Origin: a virus
Reading direction: 5' to 3' (one strand)
Virus record (IMG/VR): IMGVR_UViG_3300023196_003765
Location: 24,180-68,357 of that record
DNA: 44,178 bases
Shown: positions 30,800-37,849 of the stretch, in pieces
How the letters are laid out: each line of letters starts with the position of its first letter
Position numbering within the stretch: position 1 is the first letter of the stretch
Translations under genes and position numbers: made by a program
The notes under the pieces: model-generated
What the model saw: the letters and a program-made list of their open reading frames with translations, nothing else
The model's database searches: none
Told to the model about the DNA's origin: nothing

Positions 30800-31366
30800 A
30801 TGATTTTAGGAGTAGATATTTCAACCAGTATTACTGGTTTTGCTATTGTGGCTGATAATCAATTATTATATTATGATTCAATTGATTTAAGAAAGCAAAA
30901 AAATGTTTTTGATAAAACAGTTGCTATTAAAGAAAAAATATTAGACTTATACGAAATGTATCAATTGAACAATGAAGATAACCCAAGTTGGGGAGATTCA
31001 GAATATCCAATTCAACACATTTATATAGAACAGCCTTTTACATTTTTTAATTCTGGCGGCTCTTCTGCTAAAACAATGGCCACATTACAAAAATTTAATG
31101 GCATTGTTTCGTGGATTTTGTATGAAACTTTTGAAATTAAGCCAGAGTTTATTGGAGCTACATCTGCACGTAAGCAAGCTGGGATCAAAGTACCAAGAGG
31201 TCAAAAAGCCAAACAAGTGGTCTTACAACATTTGCTTGAAAATGAGCCAGCATTTAAAATTGAGTACACACGACACGGCAATCCAAAACCAGAATCTTAT
31301 GACAGAGCAGACGCAATTATAATTGCAAAAGCAGGTTTTAAAATTGAAAACAATAAAATGATATAA
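30800..31366 (+). CDS. RuvC-like Holliday-junction resolvase/endonuclease
   Basis: A 188-residue RNase H-fold nuclease of the RuvC group. Visible acidic active-site residues are D6 in ILGVDISTSITGFAI, E77 in IYIEQPF, and D168 plus D171 in YDRADAIIIAK at the C-terminus. This is the D-E-D-D set and order expected for RuvC-type enzymes, and the length is close to the usual 170-190 residues. In phages these enzymes cut branched DNA before packaging, as T4 endonuclease VII does. The primase and recombination genes nearby support a DNA-processing role. SD is GAGG at 30791-30794. Confidence 0.85.
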   Translation: MILGVDISTSITGFAIVADNQLLYYDSIDLRKQKNVFDKTVAIKEKILDLYEMYQLNNEDNPSWGDSEYPIQHIYIEQPFTFFNSGGSSAKTMATLQKFNGIVSWILYETFEIKPEFIGATSARKQAGIKVPRGQKAKQVVLQHLLENEPAFKIEYTRHGNPKPESYDRADAIIIAKAGFKIENNKMI

Positions 31367-31385
31367 TTTAAAGCCTATTTAAATT

Positions 31386-31640
31386 ATGGGCCCCGACGAT
31401 AAAAACGTTGAATATTTTGTTGGCGACATCGTTGGGGAATCACTATTGATTGTCCCACCCGGAAGAAAATCTCTTTACGGAATAGTGGTTTATATAGAAA
31501 AAAATAACTATTATTTTAACAATGACTCTAATTACTCGCAAGATTTAATAGCTGTTAAATGGTTAAAGTCTGGTGATATTGAAAGATTACCGGCAACAGT
31601 TGTTGAATTGATACAAAGTGTTAAGATAAAAAATGACTAA
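31386..31640 (+). CDS. Small SH3-like hypothetical protein (84 aa)
   Basis: An 84-residue protein with the pattern of a small beta-barrel: VGDIVGESLL, then SLYGIVVYIEKNN, then IAVKWLKSGDIERLPATVVE. Short phage proteins with this order (G-D at the start, G-I-V in the middle, W near the end, then a polar segment with V-E-L) are common in marine myoviruses and are thought to be SH3-like. No catalytic residues are seen. No clear SD precedes the ATG, only an AT-rich 19-bp gap after the resolvase gene. Function unknown. Confidence 0.5.
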   Translation: MGPDDKNVEYFVGDIVGESLLIVPPGRKSLYGIVVYIEKNNYYFNNDSNYSQDLIAVKWLKSGDIERLPATVVELIQSVKIKND

Positions 31641-31646
31641 TAATGT

Positions 31647-31675
31647 TTGACATCACACACAACATGTGATATATT
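31647..31675 (+). promoter_or_regulatory. Sigma70-type promoter for the FKBP gene
   Basis: TTGACA at 31647-31652, a 17-bp spacer, then TATATT at 31670-31675. This is a perfect -35 and a 5/6 match to the -10 at the ideal spacing. It lies 36 bp before the likely ATG (31711), so the transcript would start near 31682. A TCACA/TGTGA inverted repeat lies inside it (separate entry). Confidence 0.7.
31652..31670. promoter_or_regulatory. Operator-like inverted repeat inside the FKBP promoter
   Basis: ATCACA (31652-31657), seven bases, then TGTGAT (31665-31670). The arms are perfect reverse complements and fill the spacer between the -35 and -10 boxes, so a dimeric regulator bound here would block RNA polymerase. 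The bases are seen directly; the regulator is unknown. Confidence 0.45.
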
Positions 31676-31685
31676 AAACATGCAT

Positions 31686-31701
31686 TTTCATTGCAATGAA
31701 A
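31686..31701. promoter_or_regulatory. 16-bp perfect palindrome in the FKBP leader
   Basis: TTTCATTGCAATGAAA is its own reverse complement over all 16 bases. It lies at the predicted start of the mRNA and its last bases run into the SD sequence AAAGGAG. It could be a second operator, or fold as a 6-bp hairpin with a TGCA loop that exposes or hides the ribosome site. Confidence 0.45.
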
Positions 31702-31710
31702 GGAGAAAAA

Positions 31711-32280
31711 ATGCAAGCAACAAATGGAAGTACCGTAAGTGTACATTATGTAGGCACATTAGACAATGGTACCGAATTCGATAACTCTCGCGTCCGCGGC
31801 GAAACGTTACAGTTCGAACTCGGTTCAGGTCGTATGATCACTGGTTTTAATGATGCTGTGATCGGGATGAGTCCCGGCCAAACTAAAACAATCAATCTCG
31901 CCGCGGAGGAAGCTTATGGGATGCACAACCCAGACGCAACTGAAAAGGTCCCTCGACAAATGTTCGGCCCTGAGTTCGAATTCATTAAAGGAGGCACAGT
32001 AAGAGGCAATGGTCCTCATGGTGTGTTTTACGCAAAAATTTTGGGTTTCGATGAAGAGAATGTCGACCTTGATTTAAATCACCCACTTGCTGGTAAGGAT
32101 TTAACTTTTGAAATCGAGTTAGTTTCTGTTGATGGTGCACACCCAATCGCTAGTGATGAATCTTATAATTGGGATTTATCGATGAAAAAGGTTGAACTTT
32201 ATGAAATTGCCAAGGCCAAAGGCCTTAGTATCAATAGTAAGTCAACCAAGGCGCAAATTATTGAAGCGCTTGAAGCCTAA
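31711..32280 (+). CDS. FKBP/SlyD-type peptidyl-prolyl isomerase with C-terminal HeH/SAP-like domain
   Basis: A 189-residue prolyl cis-trans isomerase. The FKBP core is at residues 8-70 (VSVHYVGTLDNGTEFDNS, then FELGSGRMITGFNDAVIGM, then AAEEAYG) and is completed at 121-140 (LNHPLAGKDLTFEIELVSV). The insertion between these parts is the IF (insert-in-flap) chaperone domain of SlyD-type enzymes. The last 32 residues (MKKVELYEIAKAKGLSINS, KSTKAQIIEALEA) look like a HeH/SAP-type helix-extended-loop-helix domain, often nucleic-acid binding, and unexpected on a SlyD-like protein. An ATG at 31696 is in frame, but AAGGAG at 31699-31704 is correctly spaced only for 31711. The gene has its own promoter and a strong terminator. 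It looks slightly richer in G+C than neighbours (two CCGCGG sites), which may indicate transfer from a host. Confidence 0.85.
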   Translation: MQATNGSTVSVHYVGTLDNGTEFDNSRVRGETLQFELGSGRMITGFNDAVIGMSPGQTKTINLAAEEAYGMHNPDATEKVPRQMFGPEFEFIKGGTVRGNGPHGVFYAKILGFDEENVDLDLNHPLAGKDLTFEIELVSVDGAHPIASDESYNWDLSMKKVELYEIAKAKGLSINSKSTKAQIIEALEA

Positions 32281-32286
32281 TACTGA

Positions 32287-32310
32287 CCCCGCCTCGGCGG
32301 GGTTTTTATT
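32287..32310 (+). terminator. Intrinsic terminator after the FKBP gene
   Basis: CCCCGCC (32287-32293), two bases, then its exact complement GGCGGGG (32296-32302), followed by TTTTTATT. A GC-only stem with a T-tract, six bases after the stop codon, is a textbook rho-independent terminator. Confidence 0.9.
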
Positions 32311-32338
32311 TGACAATCTTCTTTGTGTATGTTACTTT
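32310..32338 (+). promoter_or_regulatory. Possible promoter for the primase gene
   Basis: TTGACA (32310-32315), 17 bases, then TACTTT (32333-32338). The -35 is perfect but the -10 matches only 3 of 6. It sits directly after the terminator and 15 bases before the primase ATG, where a new transcript is needed, so it is plausible though weak. Confidence 0.4.
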
Positions 32339-32352
32339 AATATTGAGGGTGC

Positions 32353-33291
32353 ATGAACGAGAAAGAAGCTAGGAAAATTCTTTATGAAACGTTTGGAAAC
32401 TACTCAGACAAAGGTTCCGAGCTTCTTTTCGCGTGCCCGGCATGCGGTCACCACAAGCGTAAGTTCTCTATTAATCTGGATAAAAATGCTTTTAAGTGTT
32501 GGGTTTGTGATTATAGGGGTCGTAATATTAGGCGTACTATTAGACGTTATGGTTCGTTTGTGCAATTACAGAAATGGGACTCAATATCAGACAAAGCAGA
32601 TCTTGAAAGATTTGCTGAACTCTTTATGGAACCAATCGTTAGAGAAAACAAAACAAAAGTGGAATTCCCAAAAGAATTCGTAAGCCTTACTAATGATAAA
32701 ATTCCAGCTACGGGAGTATATGCAATAAAATACCTGCAAAAAAGAGGTATAACAAAATCTGATATTCTTAAATGGAAAATCGGATACTGTTTTGAAGGCG
32801 AATTTCGAAACAGAATCATTGTTCCATCTTTCGACGAAGAAGGCGATTGTAGCTACTTTATCGCTAGATCCTATACTGGTGACTCATATAAGTATAAAAA
32901 CCCAAGAGCATCGAAGGATGTAGTGTTTAACGAACTATTTATTAACTGGAATAAAGATTTAGTTTTAGTAGAAGGGGTTTTTGATGCACTGGTCGCAGGA
33001 AATGCTATTCCCATTTTGGGCTCAACACTCAGGTCTGGGTCAGACTTATTGCGAAAAATTGTACGAAACGACACCCCAATCTACATTGCACTCGATCCCG
33101 ATGCCGTTAAAAAAGAAAGACGGATTATTAGCATGTTGTTACGATATGATGTTGAACTTTATAAAATTAATGTTTCTGGGTACGAAGATATAGGCTCAAT
33201 GCCAAAAGACGTATTTGCTGAAAGAAAGAAAACAGCGTCTTTTATCGATAGAGATAACTATTTATTGCTAGATTTATTATCGGCAATCTAA
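32353..33291 (+). CDS. DNA primase, DnaG/T4 gp61-like (zinc ribbon plus TOPRIM)
   Basis: A 312-residue primase that makes RNA primers for lagging-strand synthesis, working with the replicative helicase. A zinc ribbon is formed by C28-x2-C31 (FACPACGHHK) and C49-x2-C52 (FKCWVCDYRG). The TOPRIM metal site is seen as E207 in LVLVEGVFDALVAG and D248/D250 in IYIALDPDA. T4 gp61 is 342 residues, so the length fits a minimal phage primase without a helicase domain. SD is GAGGG at 32345-32349 before ATG 32353. The tagged protein at 33293 starts one base after its stop. Confidence 0.85.
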   Translation: MNEKEARKILYETFGNYSDKGSELLFACPACGHHKRKFSINLDKNAFKCWVCDYRGRNIRRTIRRYGSFVQLQKWDSISDKADLERFAELFMEPIVRENKTKVEFPKEFVSLTNDKIPATGVYAIKYLQKRGITKSDILKWKIGYCFEGEFRNRIIVPSFDEEGDCSYFIARSYTGDSYKYKNPRASKDVVFNELFINWNKDLVLVEGVFDALVAGNAIPILGSTLRSGSDLLRKIVRNDTPIYIALDPDAVKKERRIISMLLRYDVELYKINVSGYEDIGSMPKDVFAERKKTASFIDRDNYLLLDLLSAI

Positions 33292-33292
33292 T

Positions 33293-34138
33293 ATGAAAAT
33301 TACAGAGTCCAAATTAAAAGAAATTATTGTTGAAGAAGTTTCTATTAACGTAATCAAAGAAGAAGTCAAGTTAGTAATAAAAGAATTAAATCTTAATCTT
33401 ACTAATGATCAACTGCTGCTTTTAGAAAAAACAGTTTTAGATCAAATTAAAAGCGCTGCAAAAAGATTTGCTTTGCCTATATGGGCAGTAGCAGCTCTTG
33501 GTTTTGGATCTGAAATCGCCGACAGAGAATCAATGGAAGCTGAGGCCACTGCCATGGCCGCAAGTAAAATCAAGAAAGCAGTCACGATAGGGCAGGAATA
33601 TAACGAAGCAAGACTCGAAGCCCTTAAAAAAGCCATAGAGGCTGCTGGTCGAGAAGGTAAGGTACCGCCAGATTTATTAAACGATCTCGGATTAAAACAA
33701 AGTGCCGAAGACTCAAAAAATATTCGAATAGGGCTTCTTGATAAAGACTATGTACAAAAAGGTAACTTTCTTCTAAACCCGGGTGATAAATATATACAAA
33801 GTTTTGAAGACGGAAAACTCACTGCGATACCTTTAATTTACGTTCCATATGAATCGCTACCAGATGGTTATAGAGATACATTTACTGGCGGTGCTACAAA
33901 AGAAGACTTACATCAACATTACATGACCCAAGATGTACAAGATCTAGGGCAAATGGTTGATGATTTAAAACGATGGGGCTCAGAAGGTCTTGCACAATAC
34001 GTAACAGTGCAAACACCAGATGGCCCAGCAAAGCTTTTACAGACAGGTTATTCTGTTGCTCTTGATGCTCTTATGCAAAAAAATGCTAATCGAGGCGCCA
34101 AGGGTAAAGACATGTATAAACCAGAATTATATCAATAA
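33293..34138 (+). CDS. Tagged protein (281 aa), possible head-internal protein
   Basis: A 281-residue protein whose N-terminus (MKITESKLKEIIVEEV) belongs to the family of tags found at 37450, 40404, 40881 and 43490. A possible T4-type prohead cleavage site follows at residues 21-23 (I-K-E). Residues of about 58-75 form a hydrophobic segment (FALPIWAVAALGFGSEIA), then an Ala/Glu-rich helix. The last 150 residues appear globular (LIYVPYESLPDGYRDTFTGG) but match no family I know. Its start follows the primase stop by one base, so it is coupled to the primase. If the tag inference holds, it is carried in the capsid, perhaps for delivery to the host. The body's function is unknown. Confidence 0.5.
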   Translation: MKITESKLKEIIVEEVSINVIKEEVKLVIKELNLNLTNDQLLLLEKTVLDQIKSAAKRFALPIWAVAALGFGSEIADRESMEAEATAMAASKIKKAVTIGQEYNEARLEALKKAIEAAGREGKVPPDLLNDLGLKQSAEDSKNIRIGLLDKDYVQKGNFLLNPGDKYIQSFEDGKLTAIPLIYVPYESLPDGYRDTFTGGATKEDLHQHYMTQDVQDLGQMVDDLKRWGSEGLAQYVTVQTPDGPAKLLQTGYSVALDALMQKNANRGAKGKDMYKPELYQ

Positions 34139-34143
34139 AGCAC

Positions 34144-34172
34144 TTGACTTGGTTGTTGATAAGTGATATAAT
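34144..34172 (+). promoter_or_regulatory. Near-consensus sigma70 promoter
   Basis: TTGACT (34144-34149), 17-bp spacer, TATAAT (34167-34172): 5/6 and 6/6 matches at optimal spacing. It is the best promoter in the window. It drives a 31-residue ORF and, downstream, the Mre11-Rad50 fusion and possibly the operon to about 39 kb, since no terminator is seen before that. Confidence 0.85.
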
Positions 34173-34194
34173 AATGTTATAGGAGGGGATTACT

Positions 34195-34290
34195 ATGTTT
34201 CATTTTGCCATGGATACCATTGCGAAAGCACTTTTTATTTATATTGGTTATTATGGGTTTAGAACCCTTGCTTGGATTATGTTAAACTAA
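34195..34290 (+). CDS. 31-residue hydrophobic membrane peptide
   Basis: ATG 34195 to TAA 34288-34290 encodes 31 residues (MFHFAMDTIAKALFIYIGYY, then GFRTLAWIMLN). It has a strong SD, AGGAGGGG at 34181-34188, and sits right behind the near-consensus promoter. Most of it is one hydrophobic segment flanked by a few charged residues. The next gene starts 10 bases later with its own SD (TGGAG). It is too short to match any family by eye. The strong promoter plus SD argue for a real product, possibly an early membrane-active peptide; a leader with no function of its own is the alternative. Confidence 0.6.
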   Translation: MFHFAMDTIAKALFIYIGYYGFRTLAWIMLN

Positions 34291-34300
34291 TGGAGTTTTG

Positions 34301-37300
34301 ATGAAGTTTGCACACATTAGTGATACCCACATTAAGAATTTAAAGTATCACTACGAATACAAAGTAGTATTTGAACAGCTATATGAGACCTTGCGAGAGC
34401 AAAAAGTGGATTACATTGTTCACTGTGGAGATATAGCACACACAAAGACTCAAATTTCACCAGAATTTGTAGAGCTATGCTCGGACTTTTTTCGCAACTT
34501 AGCGATGATTGCCCCCACATATATTATATTAGGTAATCACGACGGTAACTTAAAGAATAGTAGCCGCCAAGATGCTTTAACACCAATTGTTGATGCACTG
34601 AATTTACCAGATTTATATTTGTTAAAAAATTCAGGTGAAACACACCTCGATAATAAATTTTGTTTAAATGTGTTATCGGTATTCGATAGAGACAACTGGT
34701 CTAGACCAACGGATCCGGATAAGATTAATATTGCCCTTTACCACGGTTCTATATCTAACTGCAAAACTGATATGAACTGGACCATGGAGCACGGCGAAGA
34801 TAGTATTGATATATTCAAGGACTTTGATTTTGCTATGTTAGGAGACATCCACCGGCGTCAGTTCTTGGACGATGAAGGTCGAGTGTGGTACGCTGGCTCG
34901 ACGGTTCAACAAAATCATGGCGAAACAAATGATAAAGGGATCCTAATATGGGAGATAAAAAATAAACATGATTGGGAAATTGAGCCGATTGTATTCGAAA
35001 ATCCAAAGCCGTTTATTACAATCCAACTCACTAGAAAAGGACGAATGCCAAAGAACACATCTGTTCCGACTGATGCTCGCTTGCGTGTCGTTAGTGATAA
35101 TAACTTGCCGCTTGATGTGATGAAACGCGCTGTCGATATTGCCAAGCACAGATTTAAACCGGAAAGCATTTCGTTTCTCAATAGGGCGTCTGGTATCCGA
35201 GGCAATGTAGAAAATTTAGCCAGCGGCTTAAAAACCGAAAATCTGCGTGATTCCTCTGTTCAAGAAGAGTTAATTAATGAATACTTAATAGACTATCAAG
35301 TAGATGGCAATACTTTACAAAAGATATACGAATTAAATAAAAAATATAATAAGTTAGTTGAAGATAGCGAGGATATTTCTAGAAACATAAATTGGAAAAT
35401 AGCAAGTTTTGAATTTGATAATCTTTTTAATTATGGAGAGAATAACAAGGTTGGCTTTGAAGAGCTAGCCGGCATTGTCGGAGTTTTTGGTAAAAACTTT
35501 TCAGGCAAAAGCTCAATCGTCGATGGTATTTTATGGACATTATTTAATTCAACTTCAAAAAATGAGCGAAAGAATCTCAATGTTATCAACCAGAATAAAC
35601 AATCATGCCGCGGCAAATTAATAATAGAGATTGGTGATAAATCATATACTGTTGAAAGATCAGCAACAAAATATACCAAACGGTTAAAAGGTGAAGAAAC
35701 GCTTGAAGCTAAAACAGATTTAAATTTTGAAGTGTATGATCCAATTACTGATACGACAACATCACTAAACGGTCTTACGAGAAACTTAACAGATGCAAAC
35801 ATTCGCAAAAAGTTTGGTGCTCTTGAAGACTTTTCGGTATCATCTTTATCATCTCAACATGGTGCACTTATTTTTATTGATGAAGGTTCCACGCGAAGAA
35901 AAGAAATTATAGCTAAGTTTCTAGATTTAGAATTTTTTGATCGCAAATTTCGACTTTCAAAAGAAAACTCAGTTGATTTAAAAGGTGCTCTAAAAAGATT
36001 AGAAAGTAAAAATTATGATGAGGAATTAGAGCAATCTAAAACATCTCTTGAAACTGCAAAAAATGAAATGTTTAAACACCAAAGCACATGCGAATCATTA
36101 CGTCTTGTATTGGAAAAGCTATCAAATACATCAAGTGAAATACAATTAAAAATAGATTCAATACCAGCGGAAATCATTGATGTTGTTGATGTAGAAAAAA
36201 CCATTAAATTAAAGAAAAACCAAATCACATCACTGGGTTTCAAAAATAAAGAAATAGAAAATGTTTTAAAAGTCAAGCAAAAATTTTATAAAAAATTAGC
36301 GGACTTTATAGATGAATTTGATTTGTCTTATTATGAAGATTTGCAAAGACAAATTAATTTAAAAAATGAAGATCTTAAAAACTATGAAAATAAGATTGAT
36401 AAACTAATAGATAATCACAGCGATATTCTAAATAAAGAAAACTTGTTAAACGATATACCGTGTGGTACAAAGTTTCCATCTTGCAAATTTATTCGCGATG
36501 CGCATGTTGCTGTTGCCAATAAAACTAATATTGAAAAAGAGCAACAAGTTACATTAAAATTTATTGATGAAATTAAAGGATCAATCAACAAATTAGATCC
36601 AGCAAATGTTGAAGATCAGCTGGGTAGATATAGCAACATCGAAAACAGTAAACACAAAGTATCTTCGGAAATTGCAGATCTTAATTTAGAGACTGAAAAA
36701 AACAAAAATCTTGTACACACAGTATCATCAGAATTAATTCAACTTCAAAAAAAGAGAGATGAATATGAAGAAAACAAAGAAGCTATTGAAAATCTTGAAT
36801 CACTTGTATCAGAGCTTAATAAATGTCACTACAAAATCAAACAAACAAAAAACAAAATAGAAACTTGTGATACCAAAACACTTGAACTTGTTAAATCAGT
36901 TGGCTCTTATGAACAAAAAATCGAAACTATTCAAGAACAAAAGAAAGAGTACCAAGAATTACAAACTGAGTTTGCTGCATATGATTTATATATGCAATGC
37001 ATGCACCCTAACGGAATTGCATATGACATCATTAAAAAGAAAATACCAATTATTAATGAAGAAATTGCCAAGGTTTTAGCTAATATTGTAGACTTTGAAA
37101 TTTTCTTTGAAGCTACCGGAAACAAATTTGATATTTTTATTAAACACCCTAGGTATGATGAGAGGCCTATTGAAATGGCCTCCGGTGCAGAAAAATCACT
37201 AGCGGCAATGGCTATACGCTTAGCGTTGCTAGGTGTATCTTCTTTGCCTAAGTCTGATTTGTTCGTTTTAGATGAGCCCGGGACTGCTTTGGATGAAGAC

Positions 37301-37450
37301 AATATGTCGGGTTTTATTCAGATTTTAGAACTAATTAAGGTATACTTCAAAAATGTTTTGCTGATTTCTCATCTTGATTCGCTCAAAGATTGTGTTGACA
37401 TGCAAATTGTTATTGATAAAAAAGCAGGATATGCAAGGGTCAACCAATAA
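34301..37450 (+). CDS. Single-chain Mre11-Rad50 (SbcD-SbcC, T4 gp47-gp46) fusion
   Basis: A 1049-residue fusion of both subunits of the recombination nuclease that processes DNA ends. The Mre11 phosphodiesterase half (about 1-360) has all metal motifs: D8-x-H10 (DTH), D44 (CGDIAH), N79/H80/D81 (GNHD), H148 (YHGS) and D182/H184 (GDIH). The Rad50 half (about 365-1049) has Walker A G397-S404 (GKNFSGKS), Q-loop SLSSQHGAL, a short coiled-coil region of about 560-890, signature ASGAEKSLA (960-968), Walker B/D-loop LFVLDEPGTALDED (987-1000) and H-loop LISHLD. Two cysteines, C721 and C728 (CGTKFPSC), sit at the apex where Rad50 has its CxxC zinc hook. T4 encodes gp47 and gp46 separately. The ATG at 34301 is chosen over an in-frame TTG at 34298 because of SD spacing. 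Confidence 0.9.
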   Translation: MKFAHISDTHIKNLKYHYEYKVVFEQLYETLREQKVDYIVHCGDIAHTKTQISPEFVELCSDFFRNLAMIAPTYIILGNHDGNLKNSSRQDALTPIVDALNLPDLYLLKNSGETHLDNKFCLNVLSVFDRDNWSRPTDPDKINIALYHGSISNCKTDMNWTMEHGEDSIDIFKDFDFAMLGDIHRRQFLDDEGRVWYAGSTVQQNHGETNDKGILIWEIKNKHDWEIEPIVFENPKPFITIQLTRKGRMPKNTSVPTDARLRVVSDNNLPLDVMKRAVDIAKHRFKPESISFLNRASGIRGNVENLASGLKTENLRDSSVQEELINEYLIDYQVDGNTLQKIYELNKKYNKLVEDSEDISRNINWKIASFEFDNLFNYGENNKVGFEELAGIVGVFGKNFSGKSSIVDGILWTLFNSTSKNERKNLNVINQNKQSCRGKLIIEIGDKSYTVERSATKYTKRLKGEETLEAKTDLNFEVYDPITDTTTSLNGLTRNLTDANIRKKFGALEDFSVSSLSSQHGALIFIDEGSTRRKEIIAKFLDLEFFDRKFRLSKENSVDLKGALKRLESKNYDEELEQSKTSLETAKNEMFKHQSTCESLRLVLEKLSNTSSEIQLKIDSIPAEIIDVVDVEKTIKLKKNQITSLGFKNKEIENVLKVKQKFYKKLADFIDEFDLSYYEDLQRQINLKNEDLKNYENKIDKLIDNHSDILNKENLLNDIPCGTKFPSCKFIRDAHVAVANKTNIEKEQQVTLKFIDEIKGSINKLDPANVEDQLGRYSNIENSKHKVSSEIADLNLETEKNKNLVHTVSSELIQLQKKRDEYEENKEAIENLESLVSELNKCHYKIKQTKNKIETCDTKTLELVKSVGSYEQKIETIQEQKKEYQELQTEFAAYDLYMQCMHPNGIAYDIIKKKIPIINEEIAKVLANIVDFEIFFEATGNKFDIFIKHPRYDERPIEMASGAEKSLAAMAIRLALLGVSSLPKSDLFVLDEPGTALDEDNMSGFIQILELIKVYFKNVLLISHLDSLKDCVDMQIVIDKKAGYARVNQ

Positions 37451-37848
37451 TGAAAATCAAAAAGTCCGAACTCAAACAACTTATTAAAGAAGAAATCAAA
37501 ACCACAATGGACGAAGGTTTTCTTGATAAAGTTTTGAATCGGGTAAGTGGAGCAGACAAGCTTCCTAGTGATGTGATAATTAAACACTGGCCTGATGGAA
37601 ATCGAGATCGACCGCCAAAAGTTCATTCTGTAAAAGATGGCAAAGATCCGCGAAAACTTGAATTAGGGCCTATGAAAATAAGCATGCAAGATCGAACTTT
37701 AAAAATTGAATTTGATGGGGCGCCCGCACGGATTGGAAATGCATACTCCGATGAAAGCGGCGTCTATCAAATAGATCGCAACACAGATATGCACAAAAAG
37801 GCCCAAGACGCCGGCCGCAAATTAACACAGATATACAAAGGAAACTAA
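37450..37848 (+). CDS. Tagged protein (132 aa)
   Basis: A 132-residue protein that opens with MKIKKSELKQLIKEEIKTTM followed by D-E-G, so a candidate prohead-type cleavage site (M20-D21-E22, then G23) lies exactly where the 230-residue protein at 40881 has L20-D21-E22-G23. The body is rich in Asp, Lys and Pro (IIKHWPDGNRDRPPKVHSVK) with a beta-like core (KISMQDRTLKIEFDGAPARI), and is of unknown fold. It starts on the last base of the fusion gene's stop (TAATG) and ends two bases before the tubulin-like gene. An internal-virion role is inferred from the tag only. Confidence 0.5.
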   Translation: MKIKKSELKQLIKEEIKTTMDEGFLDKVLNRVSGADKLPSDVIIKHWPDGNRDRPPKVHSVKDGKDPRKLELGPMKISMQDRTLKIEFDGAPARIGNAYSDESGVYQIDRNTDMHKKAQDAGRKLTQIYKGN

Positions 37849-37849
37849 C

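Noticed and set aside
30774-30803. A nine-codon ORF (MLKKHTRYK) whose stop overlaps the resolvase start.
   Set aside because: No good SD precedes it and the Lys-rich text follows from the A-rich DNA. Chance overlap is as likely as a leader peptide.
34141-34165. CACTT...AAGTG inverted repeat overlapping the promoter at 34144.
   Set aside because: The arms are only five bases, 15 apart, which is expected by chance.
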